Assembly (NCBI RefSeq): GCF_024437735.1
Contig: NZ_JANFQO010000010.1
Location: 145,496 to 209,495, forward strand
Reading direction: 5' to 3'
DNA: 64,000 bases
DNA from: Tahibacter harae
Lineage (GTDB): Bacteria > Pseudomonadota > Gammaproteobacteria > Xanthomonadales > Rhodanobacteraceae
The notes below the pieces were generated by a model. It did not search any database, was not told where the DNA came from, and worked only from the letters and a program-made list of their open reading frames with translations. A program made the position numbers and the translations under genes. This document shows, in pieces, positions 52,619 through 64,000 of this stretch (positions are counted from its first letter, which is position 1; each line of letters begins with the position of its first letter).

Positions 52619-52952
52619 TGTTCGCAGGCGCGGGGCGCTGCAGGATTGGTGATTCGAGATTCGGGATTGGTCCGCAAGTCGCCCGCTGCTGATTGCCCGG
52701 CGCGAATCCCCAATACCCGATCCCGAATTGCGTCCCTTCCCTGCAGACTGCAACGACAGCCGGCCGCCACCGGCAGACTGCACAGTCGCGAGGCTCCGCG
52801 GCGGCACAATGGCGACACCGCATGCGACCGGCCGCTGCCGGGGAATTCCCGCCCGGCCCGCTTGCGCCCGCAGGCGCCGGTCCATGGCATATGGCTTGCT
52901 CCCGAAGCTCTGTGGCCGGCCAGTTCCGGACCGGCCGCGCAAGGAGCAGCCG
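52619..52952. other. 334-base intergenic region with a repeat
   Basis: It holds the forward/inverse heptamer element described at 52644-52732. The rest carries the promoter and AAGGAG ribosome binding site of the BON gene. No other gene was supported. Confidence 0.5.
52644..52732. repeat. dispersed heptamer-based palindromic element
   Basis: Forward motifs GATTGGTGATTCGAGATTC (52644-52662 region) and an inverse motif GCGAATCCCCAATACCCG (52702-52719) about 40 bases on. It matches the element at 14411-14552 in both the forward and the inverse part, so this is a second copy of one dispersed repeat. Confidence 0.6.
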
Positions 52953-53687
52953 ATGAACCGAAACGACACCGACCAACACCGGCGCGGCCGCGGCCAGTCC
53001 GACGGCGATCCGTCCCGCGCGCGCGGAGAGACAACGCAGTCCCCGGCGTCTGCGACGGACCCGGCCGAGCGCCAGCGCCATCCTTCCCTGCGCTGGCGCG
53101 CGGCGGACGACCGCCGCGATCCGCGCGATATCGCCGCCTATGCCGGCGTACAGCGCGGCGCCTACGGCCGCTACGACGAGGACGACTGGCAGCCGCGCGA
53201 CCACGATCGCGGCTATGGCGAATACGAGGCCGAGCGCCGCCTGTCCGTGGCCGACGAGCGCCAACAGCGCGCCCAGCTCGGCGTCTATGACGAAGACCCG
53301 CGCGGCCGCTACGCCGGCGGCCCGCCGCACTACCGCGCCGGCTACGCCGAAGCCATCGCCGGCGCGCCCGGCGCGGGTGCCTACGGGCGTCCGCGCGGCC
53401 GTCCCGGCGAGGATTTCCGCGGCCGCGGCCCGCGCGGCTATGTGCGCTCGGACGAGCGCGTGCGCGAGGACGTCAGCGAATGCCTGGCCGAGGATCCCTA
53501 TGTCGACGCCAGCAATATCGACGTCGTGGTGCGGGAGGGCGTGGTCACGCTCAGCGGCAGCATCGCCCAGCGCCGCCTCAAGCACCGCGCCGAAGACCTG
53601 GCCGGCGCCTGCCGCGGGGTGCGCGAGGTCGACAACCGCCTGCGCGTGGCGCCGTATCCCGAAACGGGACCGGTGGAAAACACTTGA
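52953..53687 (+). CDS. BON-domain protein with Arg/Gly/Tyr-rich N-terminus
   Basis: 244 residues from ATG after AAGGAG. Residues 1-170 are low complexity, rich in Arg, Asp, Gly and Tyr, with repeats like RGYGEYEAERR and GRGPRGYVR. Residues 172-240 are a single BON domain (LAEDPYVDASNIDVVVREGVVTLSGSIAQRR...VREVDNRLRV), the phospholipid-binding fold of OsmY-type stress proteins. There is no signal peptide, so it may be cytoplasmic and bind the inner face of the membrane or RNA-like partners. It sits at the head of the osmotic-stress block. Confidence 0.85.
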   Translation: MNRNDTDQHRRGRGQSDGDPSRARGETTQSPASATDPAERQRHPSLRWRAADDRRDPRDIAAYAGVQRGAYGRYDEDDWQPRDHDRGYGEYEAERRLSVADERQQRAQLGVYDEDPRGRYAGGPPHYRAGYAEAIAGAPGAGAYGRPRGRPGEDFRGRGPRGYVRSDERVREDVSECLAEDPYVDASNIDVVVREGVVTLSGSIAQRRLKHRAEDLAGACRGVREVDNRLRVAPYPETGPVENT

Positions 53688-53770
53688 AGGCGCAGGCCGC
53701 GTTCAGGCCGCCCCGGCAATTCGCGTTCGTGGCAGCAAATTGGTGGACGCAAACCCGCATCACCATCCGC

Positions 53771-54781
53771 TCAGGCCGGCCCTGCATCACCGCCCGCACG
53801 GCGTGCGGGCGGTGATGCATCGCGGCGCACGGCCCGGCGCGGAAAGCTCAGGCGCAGCAGACTGAAGCTGGCCAGCGCCAGCGGCAGCAGGTAATACGCC
53901 GCGCGATACACCAGCACGCCGGCGATCAGCAGCGAGCCCTGTTCCGCGCCGCCGGCCAGGCTTTTGACGATGACGAAATCCAGCACGCCCCAGCCGCCCG
54001 GAACGTGAGTCACCGCGCCGGCGACCGCGGCGACCAGCAACGCGCTGAGCACCGGCGCATAGCCCAGGCCCTGCCCCAGGCAGTGCTGCAGCACCAGGCC
54101 CATCAGCGCCCAGTTGAGCGCGGCCACGCCGATCTGGGCCAGGGCCGCGGGCCAGGCCGGAAACGCGAAGACGTGGCCGCGCAGGCGCCAGCGCAGCTGC
54201 GCGGCGCAGGCGTACAGATAGCCCGCCACGACCAGGGCCGCGCCCAGGCTCAGCCACGGCAGCGCGCCGCCGGTCCAGCGCGTCAGCGCAGGCGTGGCCG
54301 CCCATAGCGGCAGGCTGGCGATCAGCAGCAGATAGCCCAGCCAGTTCGACGCCATGCTCAGCACGATCAGCCGCGACACATCGGCCGTGGCCACGCCCTG
54401 GCGGCCGTACAGGCGGTAGCGCAACGCCGCCGCGCCGACCAGGCTGCCGAGATTCAGATTGCAGGCGTAGCTCGCCGTCGCTGTGAGCCAGGTGCGCCAG
54501 TGCGGCAGCTTCAGGCCCAGGCTGTGCGCGCCGATCAGGTCCAGCAACCCGTACAGCGCGTGACTGGCCAGCGCCAGCGCGGCGATCAGCAGCAGCTCGC
54601 CGCTGCCGCGCGCGGCCAGGGCGCGGCGCACCGCGGGCCAGTCGGTCTCGTGCAGCAGATGCCAGATCAGCCAGGCGGCCAGCAGCGCCATGCCCAGCCA
54701 CAGCCCGCGCCGCAGCCAGCCGCGCCAGCGCCGCGCTGCAGACTCAGCGCCGGGCACGGCCGTCCAGCTCCGAGGACGCAT
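53771..54781 (-). CDS. ybhN: YbhN/LPG-synthase-transmembrane family protein
   Basis: 336 residues with eight to nine transmembrane helices and the conserved VTHVPGGWGVLDFVI segment of the YbhN/aglD family. In E. coli ybhN follows clsB and ybhP, and the same three genes are adjacent here. The function of YbhN is not settled; homologues include flippase-like and lysyl-PG transporter domains. The start may be this ATG, overlapping the clsB stop by 38 bases, or the GTG at 54757, which has a better-placed GGAG. The C-terminal tail is basic. Confidence 0.9.
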   Translation of the reverse strand: MRPRSWTAVPGAESAARRWRGWLRRGLWLGMALLAAWLIWHLLHETDWPAVRRALAARGSGELLLIAALALASHALYGLLDLIGAHSLGLKLPHWRTWLTATASYACNLNLGSLVGAAALRYRLYGRQGVATADVSRLIVLSMASNWLGYLLLIASLPLWAATPALTRWTGGALPWLSLGAALVVAGYLYACAAQLRWRLRGHVFAFPAWPAALAQIGVAALNWALMGLVLQHCLGQGLGYAPVLSALLVAAVAGAVTHVPGGWGVLDFVIVKSLAGGAEQGSLLIAGVLVYRAAYYLLPLALASFSLLRLSFPRRAVRRDASPPARRAGGDAGPA

Positions 54782-55934
54782 CGACGATCAGCGGCCGGTT
54801 CGCGCGCAGACGCCGCGCCCATTCGGGGAAATGGCGCAGGAAATGGAAAACCAGCAGGCCGGTGAAGGTGCGCCACACCGTGCGCGGCGGCACCCGCGCC
54901 GGCGTGACCGTATGGCAGCCCGCCTCGATCAGCCGGCACAGGCGCGCCTTGAGCAGGCCGGCGAATTCCGCGTCGTCGATCAGCACGTTCGCCTCCAGGT
55001 TCAGCGACAGGCTGAGCGGATCCAGATTGCTCGACCCCACCGTGGCCCAGTGGCCGTCTATGACCGCCACCTTGGCGTGCATGGGCCGCTCGCGGAATTC
55101 GTGGATGCGCACCCCGGCCGGCACCAGGTAGTGATACAGCCAGCGTGCGATAACGGTGACGATGGCCAGGTCCGGATTGCCCTGTACCACCAGGTTCACG
55201 CGCACGCCGCGCCGGGCCGCGTCGCGCAGATCGCGCAGCAGGCGGTAGCCGGGAAAGAAATACGCATTGGCAATCAGGATCTCGCTGTGTGCGGCGCGGA
55301 TCGCGGCGCGGTATTCGCGTTCGATATCGGTGGGATGGCGGTGGTTGTCGCGGGTGACGAAGCAAACCCGCGCGGTACCCACGGCGGGCGAAGGCGCCAG
55401 CTCGCGCGGCTGCGGCGGCGGATGCGCCGCACTCAGCGAACGCACGGCGAAGGCCTGAATATCGTCAACCACCGGCCCTTCCAGGGCGACGGCGTAATCA
55501 TGCAGCGCCTTGGGGCCGGCGCTGAGCATCTGGTCGTTGCAGAAATTGATGCCGCCGATATACGCCAGGCTGCCGTCGATCAGCACCAGCTTGCGGTGCA
55601 GGCGGCGGAACAGATTGACGCGCATGCCGAACAGGCGCGCCCGCGGCTCGTAGATGTGCAGGCGCACGCCGGCGGCGGCAAGACAGGCGCGGTAATCCGC
55701 GCCCAGCGGTTCGGAACCGAAGCCGTCGGCCAGCACGTCGACCTCGACCCCGCGCGCCGCCGCGGCGACCAGCACATCGCGCAGCTGCAGCCCGACTTCG
55801 TCGTCGGCCAGGATGAAGGTCTCGATGTAGATGCGCGTGCGCGCGCCGGCCAGAGCGGCGAACACGTGCGGAAAGAATTCCTCGCCGTTCTCGAACAGCT
55901 GGATGCGGTTACCCTGGCGCCAGGCCGGCTTCAT
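54744..55934 (-). CDS. clsB: cardiolipin synthase B (phospholipase D family)
   Basis: 396 residues with two HKD motifs: HRKLVLIDGSLAYIGGIN and HAKVAVIDGHWATVGSSN, each followed by downstream helices. Family members make cardiolipin from phosphatidylglycerol and phosphatidylethanolamine (ClsC) or two PG (ClsA); this most resembles ClsB. Residues 1-25 lack a signal peptide, so it sits on the inner membrane peripherally. The ATG overlaps the stop of the nuclease gene by 4 bases, implying an operon with ybhP and ybhN. Confidence 0.94.
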   Translation of the reverse strand: MKPAWRQGNRIQLFENGEEFFPHVFAALAGARTRIYIETFILADDEVGLQLRDVLVAAAARGVEVDVLADGFGSEPLGADYRACLAAAGVRLHIYEPRARLFGMRVNLFRRLHRKLVLIDGSLAYIGGINFCNDQMLSAGPKALHDYAVALEGPVVDDIQAFAVRSLSAAHPPPQPRELAPSPAVGTARVCFVTRDNHRHPTDIEREYRAAIRAAHSEILIANAYFFPGYRLLRDLRDAARRGVRVNLVVQGNPDLAIVTVIARWLYHYLVPAGVRIHEFRERPMHAKVAVIDGHWATVGSSNLDPLSLSLNLEANVLIDDAEFAGLLKARLCRLIEAGCHTVTPARVPPRTVWRTFTGLLVFHFLRHFPEWARRLRANRPLIVDASSELDGRARR

Positions 55935-56728
55935 GGCGCCACCTCCGCCAGCAGCGGCAGATGGTCCGACAGATGCGGCCACGGCAGCGCCGACAGCACG
56001 CAGGCCGACTGCACGCGCAGATTGCGCACGTAGATGCGGTCCAGCGGCAGCAGCGGCAGACGTGCGGGAAAGGTGCGCGGCTGGGCCACGCCGGCGCGCT
56101 CGAACGCCGAATGCAGCTCCGCGCCGCGCCGCAGCAGCCCGTCGGCGCGGCCGCGCCAGTCGTTGAAATCGCCGGCCACGATCAGCGGCGCGGCGGGCGG
56201 GATCTCGCCGCGCACCAGTTCGTTGAGCAGGTCGAGCTGGCGCCGGCGCTGCAGCTCGCTCAGGCCCAGATGGACGCAGATCGCGTGCACCTCGCCCCAG
56301 CGCGGCACGTCCAGCACGCAATGCAGCAGGCCGCGCGGCTCCGGGCCGCGGATGGAGATATCGTGGTTGCGCTCGCGCAGGATGGGAAAGCGCGACAGCA
56401 GTGCATTGCCGTGGTGACCGTGCGGATAGACGGCGTTGCGGCCGTAGGCGAACTGCGGCCAGAGCTGGTCGGCGAGGAATTCGTAATGCGGCCCGCCGAA
56501 GCCGCGGCCGCGCCGGCTGTCCGCACCGCTGACCTCCTGCAGGAACACGATCTCCGCCGCCGTGGTGCGCACCGCATCGCGCAGCTCGGCCAGCATGAAA
56601 CGCCGGTTCCACGGCGCCAGGCCCTTGTGCGTGTTGATGGTCAGCGCGCGCAGCGTGCAGGCCTCCGCCTGCGGCGCGGCCTGGGCGCGCGCTTCGCGCT
56701 GGCGTTCCAGCGTGCGCACCTCAGCCAC
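55931..56728 (-). CDS. ybhP: endonuclease/exonuclease/phosphatase family protein (YbhP-like)
   Basis: 265 residues from GTG with a perfectly placed AAGGAG seven bases upstream. EEP catalytic landmarks are TINTHKG (Asn-His), IVFLQEVSG (Glu), VHLGLSELQRR, GDFNDW (Asp-Asn) and LSDHLPLLAEV (the terminal Asp-His). It hydrolyses phosphodiesters or inositol-phosphates, and in YbhP relatives works beside cardiolipin synthase. It overlaps the MscS stop by 8 bases, so it is translationally coupled to it. Confidence 0.9.
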   Translation of the reverse strand: MAEVRTLERQREARAQAAPQAEACTLRALTINTHKGLAPWNRRFMLAELRDAVRTTAAEIVFLQEVSGADSRRGRGFGGPHYEFLADQLWPQFAYGRNAVYPHGHHGNALLSRFPILRERNHDISIRGPEPRGLLHCVLDVPRWGEVHAICVHLGLSELQRRRQLDLLNELVRGEIPPAAPLIVAGDFNDWRGRADGLLRRGAELHSAFERAGVAQPRTFPARLPLLPLDRIYVRNLRVQSACVLSALPWPHLSDHLPLLAEVAP

Positions 56729-58019
56729 TGCGGCGCTCCTTAAGCAGGTCTTCCTCGCCCATCTCACGGCGCGCCTGCGCCACCGCCGCGGCGACGGCCT
56801 GCTGCGGCGGCGCGGCGTCATTGGTGGCGGCCGCGGCATCGGCGGGTGGCGCGGCTTGCACCGACGGCGCGGCGGCGGCGCGCGGCGGCGTCCCCAGGTG
56901 TTCCACCCCGGCGCGCGGCAGCGGCGTATCGCCGGCGATCAGGCGCAGCGCCGGCGGCCGGAAGTCCACGCCCAGCTCGTGCAGGCGCTGGCGCACCGCG
57001 CGCAGGGCCTCGCTGCGCGCAGCGCCGAAATTGCCGCTGCGCTGGTCCACCCAGGCGAAGAACTGCACGCGCATTTCCTCGCGCGTGATCTCGGCCAGCT
57101 GCACGAACGGCGCCGGCTCGGGCAGCACATCGGGCGTGGCGCGCAGCGCCTGCAGGCCTTCGCGCAGCACCAGGGCGGCGTCGGCACTGGGCTCCACCGC
57201 CAGCACGAAATCGAAACGGCGCCGGCCGTTGCTGGTGAAATTGATCATCACCGACTTGAACACCAGCGCATTGGGCAAGCTGAGCTGGTTGCCGTCGTAG
57301 GTCATCAGCAAGGTGGCGCGGGAATTCATGCCAACCACCACGCCCTGGTGACCGTCGATGGATACCATGTCGTCCGGCGCGAACGGCCGGCGCAGGCTGA
57401 GCAGCACGCCGGCGATGTAGTTTTCCAGCAGGTCGCGGAACGCAAACCCCAGCGCAATGCCGGCCACGCCGGCCGATCCCAGCAGCGCCGTGGCCAGGGT
57501 CATCGCATCCAGCACTTCCAGCGCGAACAGCAGGCCGGTCACGGCCATCACCAGGCGTATCGCCTGGCGCAGCAGTTCGCCCACGAACGGGTTCTGCCGC
57601 GCGCGGCGGCCGATCCAGGCGCGCTGCGCCAGCCATCGTCCGCTGCGCCAGAACAGCCAGAACACCAGCGCGGCGACCAGCAGCAGCGGCGCCGAGCCGA
57701 GAATGCGCGAGAGCTTTTCCGCGCTTACGCGCAAGGTGGGGATCACGCGCTCCATCAGGCTGGTGCTGACCGTGATCTGGTTGACCACGGTGCCGCCGCT
57801 GCTGTTGGCCTGGGCGATCTTCTCGGCCAGTTCGCGGTCGGCTTCGCGCACCACGGCGCCGTCGAGGATCAGCGCCTTGCCGTAGCTGCGCACCTCGACC
57901 CGCTCCAGCCCGGGCACACGATGCAGCACCTGCTCGGCGGCCGGCGCGTCCTGGGCGCCGGCGCCGCTGCAACAGCAGGCCGCCAATACGATGAACACCC
58001 CGCGTTCAATCCAGCGCAT
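56721..58019 (-). CDS. MscS-family mechanosensitive channel with N-terminal BON domain
   Basis: 432 residues. It has a signal peptide ([22 protein letters not shown]), then a BON-like domain (residues 30-90, LERVEVRSYGKALILDGAVVREAD...VVNQITVS). An MscS core follows with TMs near 110-130, 150-175 and the pore helix region ATALLGSAGVAGIALGFAFRDLLENYIAG, then the beta-barrel with DMVSIDGHQGVVVGMN. A 90-residue Ala/Pro-rich tail follows. The periplasmic BON domain could couple lipid or envelope state to channel gating. GGAGATTCCG precedes the ATG. It overlaps the otsB stop by 14 bases and is part of the osmotic-stress block. Confidence 0.93.
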   Translation of the reverse strand: MRWIERGVFIVLAACCCSGAGAQDAPAAEQVLHRVPGLERVEVRSYGKALILDGAVVREADRELAEKIAQANSSGGTVVNQITVSTSLMERVIPTLRVSAEKLSRILGSAPLLLVAALVFWLFWRSGRWLAQRAWIGRRARQNPFVGELLRQAIRLVMAVTGLLFALEVLDAMTLATALLGSAGVAGIALGFAFRDLLENYIAGVLLSLRRPFAPDDMVSIDGHQGVVVGMNSRATLLMTYDGNQLSLPNALVFKSVMINFTSNGRRRFDFVLAVEPSADAALVLREGLQALRATPDVLPEPAPFVQLAEITREEMRVQFFAWVDQRSGNFGAARSEALRAVRQRLHELGVDFRPPALRLIAGDTPLPRAGVEHLGTPPRAAAAPSVQAAPPADAAAATNDAAPPQQAVAAAVAQARREMGEEDLLKERRSG

Positions 58020-58785
58020 CGGAATCTCCTGCCAACTGCTGCAGCCAGCGCTGCACCGCAGCCGTGTCGGCGAGATGAAATCCGGCCTGGACCGAAGCAC
58101 GCCCGCCGACGGCGACGCCGAAGCCGCCCAGCGCCCTGGCTGCGGCGAAGGCGTCTTCGTCGGTCACGTCGTCGCCGACGGCGACAGCGACGCGGCCGCG
58201 GAACGGCGCGGTCTGCATCTGCGCGCGCAGCGCACTGCCCTTGTCGCTGCCGCGCGCGGCGAATTCAAAGACGCAGACGCCGTCCAGACGGCGCAGGCGG
58301 TCGAGCGACGCATCCAGCCCAGGCAGACGCGCCGCAAGGCATTCTGCAAGCTGCGGTACGCGCCGGTAATGCAAAACGCATGAGCTGGGTTTGCGTTCGA
58401 CCCAGGTGCCTGGAAAGTCCGTGCTGAGCGTGCGCAGGGCGGCTTCGACGCGGGCGAGCTGGGCGAGGAACAGCACATCCGCCGCGGCCGCCGCAGCGCC
58501 GTGCTCGCCCACATGGGCAATCTGCAGATCGCCGAAGATGCGCGCGAGATCGGCCGCGCTGCGGCCGCTGAGCACGCACAGCGCGCCGTGCAGACGCTGC
58601 TGCAGCCGGCGCAGCAGTGCGCGCTGCGCGGGCGTCAGCGCGACTTCCGCCGGATCGTCGCGATACGCGCACAGCGTGCCGTCGAGATCGAGAAACAAGG
58701 CCCAGGGCTGCGCCGCCGGCCAGTGCGAAGGCGGCGGTGCGAGCATGGTGGATGGAGCACTTCTTGCGATTGCAGACGACGTCAT
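58006..58785 (-). CDS. otsB: trehalose-6-phosphate phosphatase
   Basis: 259 residues. HAD-family motifs: LFLDLDGTL (nucleophile Asp), LSGRSAADL, the Lys of KGSAL, and [10 protein letters not shown]. It dephosphorylates trehalose-6-phosphate to trehalose, the second step after OtsA. The ATG at 58785 has GGGAAG upstream; a Met at 58746 is possible. It is divergent from otsA with 147 bases between and reads into the mscS gene, so osmolyte and channel are co-expressed. Confidence 0.93.
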   Translation of the reverse strand: MTSSAIARSAPSTMLAPPPSHWPAAQPWALFLDLDGTLCAYRDDPAEVALTPAQRALLRRLQQRLHGALCVLSGRSAADLARIFGDLQIAHVGEHGAAAAAADVLFLAQLARVEAALRTLSTDFPGTWVERKPSSCVLHYRRVPQLAECLAARLPGLDASLDRLRRLDGVCVFEFAARGSDKGSALRAQMQTAPFRGRVAVAVGDDVTDEDAFAAARALGGFGVAVGGRASVQAGFHLADTAAVQRWLQQLAGDSDALD

Positions 58786-58932
58786 GCGCTTCCCTGTCCG
58801 TTGGATACGAAGCGCCGCAGCCGTTGCCGCCGGAATCCGCAGCGCCCGCAGCGGGCTGCAGAAGCCATGCCATCGCCGCCGCATGGCATACGACTTGCTC
58901 CATCACTGCGGATAAGGAAGCGAGGACCCGTG

Positions 58933-60392
58933 ATGGATGCAGACATTCCTGTGCGCCACGACACCGGCAACATCGACGAATTGCGCGGCGGCGCGGCGGG
59001 AGGCGGCAGATTGCTGATCGTATCCAATCGCGTGCTGCTGCCCGGCGCGACCCAGGCCGGCGGCCTGGCCCAGGCGGTGCTGCAGCTGCTGCAGCACCGA
59101 GGCGGCAGCTGGCTGGGCTGGAGCGGCGGCATCTCCAGCGATACCGCCGTGCATACGCGCCGCGCCGGCGCCATCGAATACCGCACCTGGAGCCTGACGC
59201 GCCAGGAACACGAAGAATACTATGCGCAATATTCCAATCGTACACTCTGGCCGCTGCTGCACGGCCGCACCGACCTGATGGCGTTCGAGCGCAGCGCGCT
59301 GCACGGCTATCTGCAGGTCAACGAACGCTTCGCCGACAACGTCGCCCGCGCCGCGGATCCGGACGACCTGATCTGGATACACGACTACCACCTGCTGCCG
59401 CTGGCCTCGCTGCTGCGTGCCCGCGGCCTGCGCAACCGCATCGGCTTCTTCCTGCATACGCCGCTGCCGGCACCGCGCACCCTGGTCACCCTGCCGCAGC
59501 ACCGCACCATGCTCGGCCTGCTCGCCGCCTGCGACCTGATCGGCCTGCAGACCGCGAACGACAGCCGCGCCATGCAGAACTACCTGATCGGCGAGCTGGG
59601 CGCCGTGGCCGCCGGCGATACGCTGCGCCTGCCCGGCGGCGAGGTCACCCGCGTGCGCACCTTCCCCATCGGCATCGATCCGGCCGCCATGGCGGAAATG
59701 GCGCGGAGCGCCGAGGACGCGCCGGAAACGCGCCAGCTGCGCAACAGCCTGGGCCGCAGCCGCCTGATCATCGGCGTGGACCGGCTGGACTATTCCAAGG
59801 GCCTGCCGCAGCGCCTGCGCGCGTTCCGCCATCTGCTGGGCAACAACCCCGAGCTGGCCGGCCGCGCCACTTATCTGCAGGTCACGCCCGAATCGCGCCG
59901 CGAAGTCGGCGAATACCGCCAGCTCAGCCGCGAGGTGCAGCGCCTGGTCGGCGACATCAACGGCCATCACGCCGCACCCGCGTGGACGCCGGTGCGCTAC
60001 GTCAACCGCGGCTATCCGCATCAGATACTGGCGGGCTTCCACCGCCTGGCCAAGGTCTGCCTGGTCACGCCGCTGCGCGACGGCATGAACCTGGTGGCCA
60101 AGGAATTCATCGCCTGCCAGGATCCGCTGGATCCCGGCGTACTGGTGCTGTCGGAATTTGCCGGCGCGGCGGCGGAACTCGGCGACAGCGCACTGATCGT
60201 CAACCCCTACGATATCGAAGGCTGCTCGCGCGCCATCGCCCGTGCGCTGGACATGCCGCTGGAAGAGCGCCGCCAGCGCTGGCAGCGCGCCATGCACGTG
60301 CTGGAACAGGGCAATGTGCGGCACTGGTGCGACCAGTTCCTCGCCGCATTGCGCGCGGCGGCGCCGGCGCACGGCGGCAGCGAGGTGCGCCC

Positions 60393-60396
<4 letters not shown>
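58933..60396 (+). CDS. otsA: trehalose-6-phosphate synthase
   Basis: 487 residues, GT20 family. Landmarks: GGLAQAVL glucose-6-phosphate loop, [37 protein letters not shown] and [13 protein letters not shown]. It transfers glucose from UDP-glucose to glucose-6-phosphate. AAGGAAGCGAGG lies before the ATG. It is followed in an overlap (ATGA) by the treS-mak fusion, so the pathways of trehalose synthesis and trehalose/maltose interconversion share an operon. Confidence 0.95.
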
Positions 60397-63876
<3,480 letters not shown>

Positions 63877-63878
63877 CC

Positions 63879-64000
63879 GGGATTCGGGATTCGGGATTCG
63901 GGATTCGGGATTCGGGATTCGGGATTCGGGATTCGGGATTCGGGATTCGGGATTCGGGATTCGGGATTCGGGATTCGGGATTCGGGATTCGGGATTCGGG
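63879..64000. repeat. tandem GGGATTC heptamer array, runs off the window
   Basis: About 17.4 perfect copies of the 7-base unit GGGATTC, with no spacers and no interruption, starting three bases after the preceding stop codon. The same unit is found in the dispersed elements at 14411 and 52644. The array continues beyond the end, so its full copy number is unknown. Confidence 0.98.

Noticed and set aside
58617..60392. A long in-frame N-terminal extension of the treS-mak gene
   Set aside because: It lies over otsA and otsB in another frame and has low-complexity translation. The overlap ATG at 60393 gives the true start.
63879..64000. Possible CRISPR array at the window end
   Set aside because: The 7-base units are contiguous with no spacers, so this is a simple tandem repeat.

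Overview
The window is about 64 kb of very GC-rich DNA from a Gram-negative bacterium. It has tightly packed genes with frequent ATGA/GTGA stop-start overlaps. Several features point to the Lysobacterales (Xanthomonadales), most likely a Rhodanobacteraceae-like genus such as Dokdonella, Tahibacter or Rudaea: the intergenic GGGATTC heptamer repeats, secreted proteins ending in IFADGFQ or IFRDGLD, an ECF sigma factor paired with a TPR Ser/Thr kinase, and an RND pump. This placement is inference from these features. No rRNA, tRNA, CRISPR array, insertion sequence or prophage was seen.

Layout. (1) 0.2-6.8 kb: a small lipoprotein, a hypothetical protein, and a TetR / periplasmic adaptor / RND pump operon. 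The operon begins behind a striking double operator-like palindrome and ends at an intrinsic terminator. (2) 6.9-14.4 kb: an orphan minus-strand gene, then a plus-strand pair (a 1172-residue protein with a hydrophobic core and C-terminal propeller, and a pentapeptide-repeat protein), then a secreted P-domain-like protein. (3) 14.5-23.8 kb: the most interesting region. Two divergent operons encode a [2Fe-2S] ferredoxin, an AurF-like di-iron oxygenase, a fatty-acid/sterol hydroxylase, an exported NTF2-like protein, an amidohydrolase fused to an Mpo1-like domain, a PAP2-like phosphatase, a possible acyltransferase, a Rieske oxygenase, an SDR and a second di-iron protein. It reads as an oxidative lipid-tailoring pathway that I cannot match to a described one. 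(4) 23.9-24.9 kb: a short, lower-GC patch with two orphan genes.

(5) 25.1-33.1 kb, minus strand: an exported amidohydrolase, a large secreted protein of unknown function, a membrane Ser/Thr kinase with TPRs and its ECF sigma factor. (6) 33.4-40.4 kb, plus strand: an alpha/beta-hydrolase, a three-gene periplasmic molybdenum hydroxylase (FeS subunit, Tat-exported Mo subunit, dihaem lipoprotein) and a secreted BNR/sialidase-like protein. (7) 40.6-51.7 kb: signalling. A PAS-GGDEF diguanylate cyclase faces a hybrid histidine kinase / CheR / CheB / response-regulator-kinase operon. A KGG stress protein and an NtrC-type regulator lacking the GAFTGA loop follow. (8) 52-64 kb: an envelope and osmotic-stress block with a GIY-YIG protein, a BON protein, YbhN / ClsB / YbhP homologues, a BON-MscS channel, OtsB, OtsA, a TreS-maltokinase fusion and a small charged protein. 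It ends in a long GGGATTC tandem array at the window edge.

Working together, regions 7 and 8 look like stress sensing plus a response: c-di-GMP and multi-sensor kinases, trehalose synthesis and interconversion, a mechanosensitive channel and cardiolipin synthesis. Region 3 looks like a dedicated biosynthetic or modification pathway for an oxygenated lipid-like molecule.
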